Positions 29,974 to 39,378 of a DNA stretch of 54,769 nt are shown here, piece by piece; the first letter of the stretch is position 1, and every line of letters begins with the position of its first letter. Origin of the DNA: Streptomyces sp. XM83C (GTDB taxonomy: Bacteria > Actinomycetota > Actinomycetes > Streptomycetales > Streptomycetaceae); NCBI RefSeq assembly GCF_023072675.1, contig NZ_JALLGL010000005.1, positions 1-54,769 on the forward strand, written 5' to 3'. Under the pieces are notes generated by a model that saw only the letters and a list, made by a program, of their open reading frames with translations, ran no database searches and was not told the origin of the DNA. The translations under genes and the position numbers were made by a program.

Positions 29974-31266
29974 TCAGGCCTTCGGGGCCACCTTGCTCAG
30001 GCCGTTGATGATGCGGTCCATGGCGTCGCCGCCCGTCGGGTCGGTGAGGTTGGCGAGCAGCTTCAGCGTGAACTTCATCAGCAGCGGGTGGGTCAGCCCG
30101 CGCTGCGTGGCGATCTGCATGACCTTCGGGTTGCCGATGAGCTTCACGAAGGCGCGGCCCAGCGTGTAGTAGCCGCCGTAGGTGTCCTTCAGGACGCGCG
30201 GGTAGCGACGCAGGGCGAGTTCCCGCTGCCCGGGGGTGGCGCGGGCGTGGGCCTGCACGATGACGTCGGCGGCGATCTGCCCGGACTCCATGGCGTAGGC
30301 GATGCCCTCACCGTTGAACGGGTTGACGAGCCCGCCGGCGTCGCCGACGAGCAGCAGGCCCTTGGTGTAGTGGGGCTGCCGGTTGAAGGCCATGGGCAGG
30401 GCGGCGCCGCGGATGGGGCCGGTCATGTTCTCCGGGGTGTACCCCCAGTCCTCCGGCATGGAGGCGCACCAGGCCTTCAGCACCTCGCGCCAGTCCAGCT
30501 CCTTGAACGAGTCGGAGGTGTTGAGGACGCCGAGGCCGACGTTGGAGGTGCCGTCGCCCATGCCGAAGATCCAGCCGTAGCCGGGCAGCAGCCGGTCCTG
30601 GGGGCCGCGCCGGTCCCACAGCTCCAGCCAGGACTCCAGGTAGTCGTCGTCGTGGCGGGGCGAGGTGAAGTAGGTGCGCACGGCGACGCCCATCGGCCGG
30701 TCCTCGCGGCGGTGCAGGCCCATCGCGAGGGACAGCCGCGTGGAGTTGCCGTCGGCGGCGACGACGAGCGGCGCGTGGAAGGAGACCTCCCGCTTGTCCT
30801 CGCCGAGCTTGGCGGTGACGCCGGTGATACGGCCGGTGCGGTCGTCGACGATCGGCCCGCTGACGTTGCAGCGCTCGTAGAGGCGGGCGCCGGCCTTCTG
30901 CGCGTTACGGGCGAGCTGCTCGTCGAAGTCGTCGCGCTTGCGGACGAGGCCGTAGTCGGGGAAGGAGGCGAGATCCGGCCAGTCGAGCTGGAGGCGCACA
31001 CCGCCGCCGATGATCCGCAGGCCCTTGTTGCGCAGCCAGCCGGCCTCTTCGGAGATGTCGATGCCCATCGCCACGAGCTGCTTCACGGCACGCGGGGTGA
31101 GCCCGTCACCGCAGACCTTCTCGCGCGGGAACTGCGTCTTCTCCAGCAGCAGGACATCGAGCCCGGCCTTGGCGAGGTGGTACGCCGTCGAGGAGCCGGC
31201 CGGCCCCGCGCCCACGACGATCACATCGGCGGTGTTCTCGGAGAGGGGCTCGGTCACGACGGTCAC
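29974..31266 (-). CDS. geranylgeranyl reductase family flavoprotein, probable menaquinone side-chain reductase
   Basis: This 430-residue FAD enzyme reduces isoprenoid double bonds. The N-terminal FAD site is VIVVGAGPAGSSTAYHLAKAG, read as the usual Rossmann start; FPREKVCGDGLTPRA is the family's second block, and GDAGGLVNPFNGEGI contacts FAD. Mycobacterial MenJ, of the same family, saturates one isoprene unit of menaquinone, and Streptomyces makes partly saturated MK-9. With menG 713 nt further along and several mqn genes nearby, menaquinone reduction is the likeliest role; archaeal-type lipid reduction is not expected. The GTG at 31266 has GGGGAGA about 8 nt upstream. Confidence 0.88.
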   Translation of the reverse strand: MTVVTEPLSENTADVIVVGAGPAGSSTAYHLAKAGLDVLLLEKTQFPREKVCGDGLTPRAVKQLVAMGIDISEEAGWLRNKGLRIIGGGVRLQLDWPDLASFPDYGLVRKRDDFDEQLARNAQKAGARLYERCNVSGPIVDDRTGRITGVTAKLGEDKREVSFHAPLVVAADGNSTRLSLAMGLHRREDRPMGVAVRTYFTSPRHDDDYLESWLELWDRRGPQDRLLPGYGWIFGMGDGTSNVGLGVLNTSDSFKELDWREVLKAWCASMPEDWGYTPENMTGPIRGAALPMAFNRQPHYTKGLLLVGDAGGLVNPFNGEGIAYAMESGQIAADVIVQAHARATPGQRELALRRYPRVLKDTYGGYYTLGRAFVKLIGNPKVMQIATQRGLTHPLLMKFTLKLLANLTDPTGGDAMDRIINGLSKVAPKA

Positions 31267-31363
31267 GGCGGGATCTCCCCAAGTCAGAAATCTGTGTGCC
31301 GACGGGCACTGGACATGGGCAGTCTATTCAGCGGCAACGACCGACCGGCTGAAGGGCTGCCCC

Positions 31364-31870
31364 GTGAACCGAACTCTCCCCGTGGTACGGCTGCGTGTCC
31401 CCACCGACGAGGACGCCGTCGCCTGGCACCGGGTCTTCGACCACCCGGACGTCATGGAGTTCCACGGCGGGAGGTCCGCCGAGCTGTCGGTGTACGAGGA
31501 GCTGACCGCGCGGCAGCGCCGGCACGACGCCGAGCTGGGCTTCTGCCTGTGGACGATGCTGGACGAGGAGGACCGGGTCATCGGCTTCACCGGCGCCCAG
31601 CCGTGGCCGCACGCCTGGGGTCCGGCCGGGGAGATCGAGATCGGCTGGCGGCTCGGCCGCGACCACTGGGGCCGCGGGTACGTCACCGCGGCGGCGCGGA
31701 TGACGCTGGAGCGGGTGCGCGCGGCGGGCGTGCGCAGTGTGGTGGCGATGGTCGACGCCCGCAACCGGCGCTCGATCGCGGTGACGCAGCGGCTGGGGAT
31801 GCGGCACGAGACGACGTACACGACCCCGCGCTCCGAACGGCAGGGGCACTGCTACCGCCTGGAGCTGTGA
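31364..31870 (+). CDS. GNAT-family N-acetyltransferase
   Basis: This 168-residue acetyltransferase is of the RimJ/RimL-like type. Visible blocks are RLRVPTDEDAVAWHRVF at the start, IEIGWRLGRDHWGRGYVTAA, whose GRGY part binds acetyl-CoA, and NRRSIAVTQRLGM. The GTG at 31364 has GAAGGG 7 nt upstream. It is divergent from the reductase gene and convergent with menG. The acceptor substrate is unknown. Confidence 0.88.
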   Translation: MNRTLPVVRLRVPTDEDAVAWHRVFDHPDVMEFHGGRSAELSVYEELTARQRRHDAELGFCLWTMLDEEDRVIGFTGAQPWPHAWGPAGEIEIGWRLGRDHWGRGYVTAAARMTLERVRAAGVRSVVAMVDARNRRSIAVTQRLGMRHETTYTTPRSERQGHCYRLEL

Positions 31871-31907
31871 CATCACGCCCGTAGGCCGCTGGTCCCGTCG
31901 CCCCGGT

Positions 31908-31944
31908 GCGGGCGCCCGCGCCCCGAGCGAAGCTCCGCGCCCGC
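31908..31944. terminator. possible convergent terminator between GNAT gene and menG
   Basis: GCGGGCGC (31908-31915) pairs with GCGCCCGC (31937-31944), and an inner GAGC-gaa-GCTC hairpin lies at 31925-31935. The structure is GC-rich, interrupted, and has no U-tract, so the call is tentative. It sits midway between two convergent stop codons. Confidence 0.35.
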
Positions 31945-31978
31945 GGCCCCCGGGAGCCGGCGCCCGGCCCCAGGGCCT

Positions 31979-32671
31979 CTACGCCTTGAACCCCCGGTGC
32001 AGGGTGACGATCCCGCCGGTCAGGTTCCGCCAGGCCACCTTCGACCAGCCCGCCTTCCGCAGATGCCCGGCGAGGGCGGCCTGGTCGGGCCAGGCGCGGA
32101 TGGACTCGGCGAGATAGACGTACGCGTCCGGGTTGGAGGAGACGGCGCGGGCGATGGGCGGCAGGGCGCGCATCAGGTACTCGGTGTACACGGTGCGGAA
32201 CGGCGCCCACGTCGGATGGGAGAACTCGCAGATCACGAGCCGCCCGCCGGGCCGGGTCACGCGGTGCATCTCGCGCAGGGCGGCGTCGTAGTCCTGCACG
32301 TTGCGCAGCCCGAAGGAGATCGACACCGCGTCGAAGGTGTCGTCCTTGAACGGCAGCCGGGTCGCGTCGCCCGCGGTGAACGGCAGCCACCCGTGCCGCT
32401 TCTTGCCGACCTGGAGCATGCCGAGCGAGAAGTCGCAGGGGACGACGTACGCGCCGGTGCGGGCGAAGGGCAGCGAGGAGGTGGCCGTACCGGCGGCGAG
32501 GTCGAGGACCTTCTGCGCCGGGCGGGCGTCGACGGCCTTCGCCACCTCCTTGCGCCACAGCCGGGTCTGGCCCAGGGACAGCACGTCGTTGGTCAGGTCG
32601 TACCGTTCCGCCACGTCGTCGAACATCGAGGCGACTTCGTGCGGCTGCTTGTCCAGGGATGCGCGGGTCAC
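31979..32671 (-). CDS. menG: demethylmenaquinone methyltransferase
   Basis: This 230-residue SAM-dependent enzyme of the UbiE/COQ5 family performs the last step of menaquinone synthesis, C-methylation of the demethylmenaquinone ring. Family marks are [14 protein letters not shown] at the N-terminus, the SAM motif [12 protein letters not shown], and [19 protein letters not shown]. The GTG at 32671 (start of [13 protein letters not shown]) fits the family; an upstream extension to 32839 is low-complexity and unlikely. No clear Shine-Dalgarno is seen. It is codirectional with mqnC but separated from it by 370 nt and a small ORF. Confidence 0.94.
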   Translation of the reverse strand: MTRASLDKQPHEVASMFDDVAERYDLTNDVLSLGQTRLWRKEVAKAVDARPAQKVLDLAAGTATSSLPFARTGAYVVPCDFSLGMLQVGKKRHGWLPFTAGDATRLPFKDDTFDAVSISFGLRNVQDYDAALREMHRVTRPGGRLVICEFSHPTWAPFRTVYTEYLMRALPPIARAVSSNPDAYVYLAESIRAWPDQAALAGHLRKAGWSKVAWRNLTGGIVTLHRGFKA

Positions 32672-32866
32672 GCCGCCATTGTTGCAGTACGACGCCCACG
32701 CCCCGGCCGCAGGGCGGGGTGCCGTCGGCCGGTGCCGGCGCTTCCCCTGGCCGGGCGGCTGTCCGGCACCTGCGCTCCTCCGCCGCACAGCCGTGTTCAC
32801 GCTCACGATCACCTTTTGCCGACAGTGGGCCCCGCCCACCTGCCACAGGGGACCGGCAGCCGGACG

Positions 32867-33044
32867 ATGACGCGGAGCCAGTCCCCCGCGGTCATCGTGC
32901 CGTGTCCCTCACGGATCGCGGATCTGCTCCGTCCGGCGCCCTCCACCGTGCACCGGGTGCTCCTTCTGGAGCCGGGCGCAGGCGTTCTGCGCCTCCTGCG
33001 GTATCACCGTGGAGCGCATCCTGATCGACAACGGCTCCTGCTAG
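32867..33044 (+). pseudogene. IS481-family transposase relic (two fused fragments)
   Basis: From the ATG at 32867 one frame reads RIADLLRPAPSTVHRVL, like the helix-turn-helix head of IS481 transposases. After a frame change near 32970 the next frame reads FCASCGITVERILIDNGSC, then TAG (33042-33044). GITVERxLTDNGSCY is a hallmark of the DDE core in this family. The 100 or more residues that should lie between the two blocks are missing, so this is an internally deleted, frameshifted remnant. No terminal inverted repeats were seen. Confidence 0.65.
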
Positions 33045-33493
33045 CGCCGCCGGTGCACCAGCCGCCCCGCGCAGACCGTGGCGAGGCAGGCGCCGGAGGC
33101 GTCGAACACGGCGAGGTCGGCGCGGCTGCCCGGGGCGAGGGCGGCGGTGCGGGGTGCGGCGAGGACGAGGACGTCGTTGCGGGCGGCGGCGGCCCGCAGT
33201 TCGGGCGTGTCCGCGTGCTCCTCCAGTACGGCGGTGGCGCCCGACTTCAGCACGGCGTGGACGCGTTCCCGCGGCGACGGCGCGTCAGGCAGCGGGCCCC
33301 GGTGGACGAGGGCGGGACCGAGCACGCCGGGCCAGTGCCGTACGCGCGCCGCCGGATACCGCTCGACCAGCTCGGCGGTCGGCCCTACGGCGACGACCCG
33401 GCCGCCGTCGACGACGACGGCGCCGTCCTTGACCGCCTCCGCGTCGGCGTTCGGGACGTGACGCACCTCGTCGGCGGCGTGGATCGTCAGCAT
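33041..33493 (-). CDS. amidohydrolase-like small protein lacking the catalytic barrel
   Basis: This 150-residue ORF begins like an amidohydrolase or imidazolonepropionase (MLTIHAADEV, then KDGAVVVDGGRVVAVG) and ends like one (LAPGSRADLAVFDASG with a final VCAGRLVHR). These are the two halves of the composite beta-sandwich domain. The TIM barrel with its metal-binding His residues is absent; only about 70 residues lie between. The ATG is 15 nt after the mqnC stop, so the two are probably cotranscribed. It could be a decayed aminofutalosine deaminase-type gene or a shortened protein with a non-catalytic role. Both are inferences. Codon use looks normal and the frame is intact. Confidence 0.75.
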   Translation of the reverse strand: MLTIHAADEVRHVPNADAEAVKDGAVVVDGGRVVAVGPTAELVERYPAARVRHWPGVLGPALVHRGPLPDAPSPRERVHAVLKSGATAVLEEHADTPELRAAAARNDVLVLAAPRTAALAPGSRADLAVFDASGACLATVCAGRLVHRRR

Positions 33494-33508
33494 GGGCGGG
33501 AGTACGGG

Positions 33509-34705
33509 CTAGTTGGAGGCGAGGATCTTCAGCTCGGGGTGCGCGGTGCCGCCTTCCAGCGCGGTGGAGGAGATGTGCGACTGGACGCGCGGGTCGACCG
33601 GGTCGTTCGCCGGGTCGTCGTGCACCACGAGGTGCTCGTACGTGGTGGAGCGCTGCGCGGGGACACGGCCCGCGGCGCGGATCATGTCGATCATCTCCTG
33701 GAGGTTGGAGCGGTGCTTGGCACCGGCCGCCGAGACGACGTTCTCCTCCAGCATCACCGAGCCCAGGTCGTCGGCGCCGTAGTGCAGGGTCAGCTGGCCG
33801 GCGTCCTGGCCGGTGGTCAGCCAGGAGCCCTGGATGTGGGCGACGTTGTCGAGGAACAGGCGGGCGATGGCGATCATCCGCAGGTACTCGAAGATGGTGG
33901 CCTGGGTGCGGCCCTTCAGGTGGTTGTTCTGCGGCTGGTACAGGTACGGGATGAAGGCGCGGAAGCCGCCGGTGCGGTCCTGCACGTCACGGATCATCCG
34001 CAGGTGTTCGATGCGTTCGGCGTTGGTCTCGCCGGTGCCCATGAGCATCGTGGAGGTGGACTCCACGCCCAGCCGGTGCGCGGTCTCCATGATCTCCAGC
34101 CAGCGTTCGCCGGACTCCTTCAGCGGGGCGATCGCCTTGCGGGGCCGCTCGGGCAGCAGCTCGGCTCCGGCGCCCGCGAAGGAGTCGAGACCGGCGGCGT
34201 GGATGCGGGTGATGGCCTCCTCGACGGAGACCCCGGAGATCCGGGCCATGTGCTCGACCTCGCTCGCCCCCAGGCTGTGGATGACGAGCTGCGGGAACGC
34301 CTCCTTGATGGCCCGGAAGTGCGTCTCGTAGTACTCGACGCCGTAGTCCGGGTGGTGGCCGCCCTGGAACATGATCTGCGTGCCGCCCAGCTCGACGGTC
34401 TCCGCGCACCGGCGCAGGATGTCGTCGAGGTCGCGGGTCCAGCCCTTGTCGCTCTTCGGCGGGGCGTAGAAGGCGCAGAACTTGCACGCCGTGACGCACA
34501 CGTTGGTGTAGTTGATGTTCCGCTCGATGATGTACGTCGCGATGTGCTCCGTGCCCGCGTACCGGCGGCGGCGCACCGCGTCGGCGGCGGCGCCGAGCGC
34601 GTGCAGCGGGGCGTCGCGGTAGAGGTCGAGCGCCTCCTCGGGCGTGATGCGTCCGCCCGCAGCGGCACGGTCGAGGACGGACTGGAGGTCGGCCTTCTCG
34701 GTCAC
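33509..34705 (-). CDS. mqnC: cyclic dehypoxanthinyl futalosine synthase (radical SAM)
   Basis: This 398-residue radical SAM enzyme cyclises dehypoxanthine futalosine in the futalosine route to menaquinone. The [4Fe-4S] ligands are Cys70, Cys74 and Cys77 in NVCVTACKFCAFY. MFQGGHHPDYG distinguishes it from MqnE. The GTG at 34705 is chosen because AAAGGGA lies 7-8 nt upstream; the longer frame would start with TTG at 34735. Next downstream is the small amidohydrolase-like ORF. S. coelicolor has its mqnC at SCO4550. Confidence 0.96.
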   Translation of the reverse strand: MTEKADLQSVLDRAAAGGRITPEEALDLYRDAPLHALGAAADAVRRRRYAGTEHIATYIIERNINYTNVCVTACKFCAFYAPPKSDKGWTRDLDDILRRCAETVELGGTQIMFQGGHHPDYGVEYYETHFRAIKEAFPQLVIHSLGASEVEHMARISGVSVEEAITRIHAAGLDSFAGAGAELLPERPRKAIAPLKESGERWLEIMETAHRLGVESTSTMLMGTGETNAERIEHLRMIRDVQDRTGGFRAFIPYLYQPQNNHLKGRTQATIFEYLRMIAIARLFLDNVAHIQGSWLTTGQDAGQLTLHYGADDLGSVMLEENVVSAAGAKHRSNLQEMIDMIRAAGRVPAQRSTTYEHLVVHDDPANDPVDPRVQSHISSTALEGGTAHPELKILASN

Positions 34706-35007
34706 CGGGGCGTCCCTTTCGTCAAGGTTCGTCAAGCAGTCGTGCGGGTGCGCGCGGACCGAACCAGCCTACGCCAGCCGTTTCCCGCCATCGGCGCTGG
34801 CCCGGCGGGGGTGCCGCCGGGTGCGATACGGCGGGCGGGCGGGACGCGGGCGCGCGGGCGGGCGCGGGCTCCGGGCGGGACTCCGGGCGAGCGTGAACGA
34901 GCCGGGGCGCCGGGCGCGGGCTCGGGGCGCGGGCTTCGGGCGCCGTGCGCGGTCAGCTGGCGCCGGGCACGGTCAGCGGGCTCCGTGCGCGGTCCGTGTG
35001 CCCGGCC
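34706..35007. other. very GC-rich non-coding spacer with G-quadruplex motif
   Basis: This 302-nt gap between mqnC and the prepilin peptidase gene has no credible ORF. The plus strand is G-dense with simple repeats of cgggcg and gcgcggtc type. GGG runs at 34833, 34837, 34841 and 34848 with 1-, 1- and 4-nt loops form a canonical quadruplex motif. The mqnC promoter should lie near 34740-34800 but I could not define it. Confidence 0.6.
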
Positions 35008-35796
35008 TCAGGCGCTGTACGCCCCGGCCAGCACGCCCAGCAGCACCCCGGCCAGCATGAACGGCCCGAACGGGATCGCCGTACGCCGCCCCGCGCGGCC
35101 CAGGACGACCAGCGCGCCGCCGTACAGCGCGCCGCACGCGAACCCGGCGAAGGTGCCGAGCAGCAGCGTCCCCCAGCCGTACCAGCCGAGGACGGCCCCC
35201 GCGCCGAGCGCGAGCTTCACATCGCCGAAGCCCATGCCGTCCGGGTTGACGATGAACAGCAGCAGATAACCGGCGCCGAGCGCGAGCGCGCCGTACAGGG
35301 CGGTCGGCCAGTGTCCGGCGTGTTCCGGGGCGAGCGCGGCGAGGCCGAGCAGGGCGAGGGCGGCGGCGGCGAGCGGCAGGGTCAGGACGTCCGGCAGCCG
35401 CCGTACCCGCAGGTCCACCACGGTGAGCAGCACCGCGCCCGGCGTGAGCAGCAGCCACACCGCCAGTTCGGGCCGGGTCCCCGTGGCGAGGGCGAGCGCG
35501 GCACAGGCCAGGGCGGTGGCGAGGGACAGCGCGGGTGCGGCGGGGCCGTACCGTGCGCTGTCCGCCGGGCAGACCCCGCAGCGGGCCCGGCCCAGCAGGC
35601 GCGGCAGCGGATGCCCGGCGGGGCATGCGGACCGCCAGGGCTCGCCGGCGGGTACGGCGAAGCGGTGGACGGCACGCGGCAGCGCGCTCCCGGCGAGCGC
35701 GCCCCAGAGCGCGGCGACGGCGACGAGCAGCACGTCGAGGTACGGGCCCGTGACCTGCGCCGGGTCCAGGGCCGCCGGGTGCGGGGCGGGTGTCAT
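35008..35796 (-). CDS. type IV prepilin peptidase (A24 family)
   Basis: This 262-residue membrane protease of the A24 family cleaves prepilin-like leader peptides. The two catalytic Asp motifs are VVDLRVRRLPD and GMGFGDVKLALG. About seven hydrophobic segments are seen. A CxxC pair (ARCGVCPAD) with an upstream Cys (SACPAGHP) resembles the zinc-binding loop of longer prepilin peptidases, although the methylase region is reduced. ATG 35796 overlaps the kinase stop in ATGA. No pilin or tad genes are in the window, so the substrate is unknown. Confidence 0.9.
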   Translation of the reverse strand: MTPAPHPAALDPAQVTGPYLDVLLVAVAALWGALAGSALPRAVHRFAVPAGEPWRSACPAGHPLPRLLGRARCGVCPADSARYGPAAPALSLATALACAALALATGTRPELAVWLLLTPGAVLLTVVDLRVRRLPDVLTLPLAAAALALLGLAALAPEHAGHWPTALYGALALGAGYLLLFIVNPDGMGFGDVKLALGAGAVLGWYGWGTLLLGTFAGFACGALYGGALVVLGRAGRRTAIPFGPFMLAGVLLGVLAGAYSA

Positions 35797-37811
35797 CCGG
35801 TCTTGGAGAGCCGGGCGACGGGGTTGCCCGACTCGGAGCTGTCCGACCGGTAGACGAGGTCGTCGCCCTCCGGCACGAGCCGTACGGTGTGGCGGCCCTG
35901 GGCGCACCCGGCGTGGTTGTCCTCCGCCCCCTGCGAGGACGCCACCAGCTCGGTCTTCGTGACTTGTTTCAGCGTCAGCACGTCGGTGCAGACCCCGCCG
36001 AGCTGGTCGGTGTTGCGGACCTCGCCGACCTGCTGTCCGGGCTCCGCCTGACGGACCGTCACCCGGAAGGTGCCCATGGGGAGCGCGCCGCCCAGCGCGG
36101 TGCCCTGCCCCTCCCAGGTGCCGAGGTAGCGGGCGGGGACGGGCCCGGTCGCCGGGGTGGCGCCGCCGGACGGGGTCTGCTCGCCGTCCGCGTCCGGTGA
36201 ACTCGCCGACGGGGTCGGGGTCGGCGCGTCCGACGCGCCGCCCGAGGGGAGGGAGGAGACCGCCGGCGGGGAGGCCGGGGGCCTGCTGGTGGTGTCCTGG
36301 CCGCCGCCCTGCCCGGGCAGCAGGTCGAGGACGAACGCCGAACCGAGCGTGACGGCGGCGAGCGCCACGGCGACGGCCAGGGCGACGGTGCAGCTCAGCC
36401 GCCGCCCCCGGCCGCCCTCGGTGGGCGTGGCGTCGGCGGCCACGGTGACCGAGAGCCGCCCGGGCCGCGCCCGCCCGGTGCCGGGCGCGTCCTGCGGCGG
36501 CACGACGGTGCTGCCCGACGCGTCGTGCGGCGGTACGGGGGTGTCCGGCCGCGCGTCCTGCGGAACGGCGGTCCCGGCCGTCGCCTGCGGGGGCACGGAC
36601 GGCACCGGCGGCATGACAGGCGGCGGCCCGAACACGCCCGCGCCCGGGGTGCCTTCGGCGGCCGGTGCGGAGGACGCGCCGGGCGCCGTCGCCGCCGGAG
36701 CCGCGGTCGATGCCGCCGGAGCCGCGGTCGATGCCGCCGGAGCCGCGGTCGGTGTCGCCGGAGCCGCGGTCGGTGTCGGTGTCGCCGAGGCCGGCGCCGA
36801 GGTCGGCGGCGGTGCGGTCCGCTGCCCTCCCGTCTCCGCCACGACCCCGCCGAACCCCACGGGCCCGGACACCGCGTCCGCCCCGGCCCCCGGCGCGGGC
36901 ACCGGACCGGCCCCCTCCGCCTCCAGGTTCAGCAGCTGTACGGCGCTGCGGCTGACCTGTTCCACCAGCGCGCCCGGGAGCCAGCCGCCGGCGACGAGCC
37001 GGGCGGCGCCCTGCGGGGCGAGCCGGCGGGCCACCTCGTCCGGGGCGGGCCGTGCCGCCGGGTCCTTGGCGAGGCAGCGGGCCGCCAGCTCGCGCAGCTC
37101 CCCGTCGAGTCCGCCGAGGTCGGGCTCCTCGTGCACGACCTTGTAGAGCAGCGCGGCCGAGGAGTCCCCGGCGAAGGGCGGCTCGCCGTTCGCGGCGTAG
37201 GCCAGGACCGCGCCGAGGGAGAACACGTCGGCCGCGCCGGTGACGCCCTTGCCGAGGATCTGCTCTGGGGACATGTAGCCGGGCGAGCCGATGGAGACGC
37301 CGGTGGAGGTGAGGGAGGCGGTGCCGTCGGTGGCACGGGCGATACCGAAGTCGATCAGCAGCGGCCCGTCGAGGGTGAGCAGCACGTTGGAGGGCTTCAC
37401 GTCCCGGTGGACCAGGCCGAGCGCGTGCACGGCGGCGAGCGCCTCGGCGAGCCCCGCGGCGAGGGCCCGTACGGAGGCGACGGGCAGCGGGCCGTGCTCG
37501 GCGGTGGCGGCGGCGAGGGAGGGTCCGGCGGCGTACGCGGTAGCGGCCCACGGCACGGGGGCGTCGGGGTCGGCGTCGAGGACGGGCGCGGTCCAGGCGC
37601 CGCCGACCCGGCGGGCCGCCTCGACCTCGCGGCGGAAACGGGCGCGGAACTCCTCGTCCAGCGCGAAATGCGGGTGCACGACCTTCACGGCGACCGTGCG
37701 CCCTCCGGCGCTGCGGCCCAGATAGACCCGGCCCATCCCGCCGGAGCCCAGCCGGCCGAGCAGCCGGTAGGGGCCGACCGTGGTGGGTTCGTCGGCTGCG
37801 AGCGGCTGCAT
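35793..37811 (-). CDS. membrane receptor-type Ser/Thr protein kinase
   Basis: This 672-residue kinase has a cytoplasmic N-terminal domain (about 10-275): glycine loop LGSGGMGRVYLG, Lys43 in AVKVV, HRDVKPSNVLL with Asp137, and IDFGIARA with Asp154. A long Pro/Ala/Thr-rich linker with 7-residue repeats follows to about 470. One transmembrane helix lies at about 474-498. The extracellular end (about 560-672) is a small domain starting RYLGTWEG with two Cys, not PASTA repeats. ATG 37811 has GGGAGGGA upstream. The stop overlaps the prepilin peptidase start, so the two are translationally coupled. The signal sensed is unknown. Confidence 0.93.
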   Translation of the reverse strand: MQPLAADEPTTVGPYRLLGRLGSGGMGRVYLGRSAGGRTVAVKVVHPHFALDEEFRARFRREVEAARRVGGAWTAPVLDADPDAPVPWAATAYAAGPSLAAATAEHGPLPVASVRALAAGLAEALAAVHALGLVHRDVKPSNVLLTLDGPLLIDFGIARATDGTASLTSTGVSIGSPGYMSPEQILGKGVTGAADVFSLGAVLAYAANGEPPFAGDSSAALLYKVVHEEPDLGGLDGELRELAARCLAKDPAARPAPDEVARRLAPQGAARLVAGGWLPGALVEQVSRSAVQLLNLEAEGAGPVPAPGAGADAVSGPVGFGGVVAETGGQRTAPPPTSAPASATPTPTAAPATPTAAPAASTAAPAASTAAPAATAPGASSAPAAEGTPGAGVFGPPPVMPPVPSVPPQATAGTAVPQDARPDTPVPPHDASGSTVVPPQDAPGTGRARPGRLSVTVAADATPTEGGRGRRLSCTVALAVAVALAAVTLGSAFVLDLLPGQGGGQDTTSRPPASPPAVSSLPSGGASDAPTPTPSASSPDADGEQTPSGGATPATGPVPARYLGTWEGQGTALGGALPMGTFRVTVRQAEPGQQVGEVRNTDQLGGVCTDVLTLKQVTKTELVASSQGAEDNHAGCAQGRHTVRLVPEGDDLVYRSDSSESGNPVARLSKTG
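36691..36774. repeat. four tandem 21-bp repeats inside the kinase linker
   Basis: Units at 36691-36711 and 36712-36732 are identical (gccgccggagccgcggtcga plus t); units at 36733 and 36754 differ by one to three bases. They encode Thr/Ala/Pro heptads in the juxtamembrane linker of the kinase. The copy number is likely to vary between strains by slippage. Confidence 0.85.
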
Positions 37812-38006
37812 GGCGTCTTCCCTCCCCCGTACACCGGCGGCACACACCGCCGTACCCCCACGCCCGGCGCGGGACGCCGGGTCCCGCGCCCGTGGGGCCG
37901 GCCGTCGGCCGCCCCGGCGGCGTCCCCAGCAGGGTAGTGCCGCCGGGCCGGGGACTCACGGGTGCGGAACAGGGCCCGTCCGGAGGCGGCGGTCCGACCG
38001 GCCGTG

Positions 38007-38864
<858 letters not shown>

Positions 38865-38955
38865 CTAGACCCGCGGGGTCGCGGCCCGCCGGGCACCCCT
38901 GCGGTCAAACGGGTGAGCGGACTCAAACATCCGAGTGACGTGATCTTGACCTCTA

Positions 38956-38983
38956 TTGCTTTTGGGTCGCACCGTGCTAGGCT
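38956..38983 (+). promoter_or_regulatory. candidate promoter of the cold shock gene
   Basis: TTGCTT (38956-38961), a 16-nt spacer, and TAGGCT (38978-38983) resemble a housekeeping promoter. Transcription from about 38990 would give a leader of roughly 150 nt before the ATG. Long structured leaders are typical of cold shock genes. Confidence 0.5.
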
Positions 38984-39140
38984 CGCCACAAGTTGCAGTT
39001 TGGTTTCCCTTGCAGTGCAGAGCCTGCGGAGCATGTGACCGCGGGCTCTCGTCGTTTTCAGGCGGATGCAGTTGTGCAGAACTCGTCTTCACACTTGCTG
39101 GTTCTGGAGCAGGGCAACCCTTTGAGCCCAAGGAGGGCTT

Positions 39141-39344
39141 ATGGCTACCGGAACCGTTAAGTGGTTCAACGCCGAAAAGGGCTTTGGCTTCATCGCCCAG
39201 GAAGGCGGCGGCCCCGACGTCTTCGTCCACTACTCCGCGATCAACGCGACCGGTTTCCGGTCGCTCGAGGAGAACCAGCAGGTGTCCTTCGACGTCACCC
39301 AGGGCCCGAAGGGCCCGCAGGCGGAGAACGTCACCCCGGTCTGA
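39141..39344 (+). CDS. CspA-family cold shock protein
   Basis: This 67-residue single cold shock domain binds single-stranded nucleic acids and acts as an RNA chaperone. The RNP1 motif is KGFGFI and RNP2 is [21 protein letters not shown] opens the domain. The ATG is preceded by AAGGAGG at 4 nt. The gene has a long leader and its own terminator, so it is monocistronic. Several paralogues are usual in Streptomyces. Confidence 0.97.
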   Translation: MATGTVKWFNAEKGFGFIAQEGGGPDVFVHYSAINATGFRSLEENQQVSFDVTQGPKGPQAENVTPV

Positions 39345-39378
39345 TCCAATTCTGATCCGGATCGAGTAGCAGTACCCA

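Noticed and set aside
31997..35269. A 1090-codon plus-strand frame across menG, mqnC and the spacer
   Set aside because: Antisense shadow covering several well-supported minus-strand genes and the IS481 relic.
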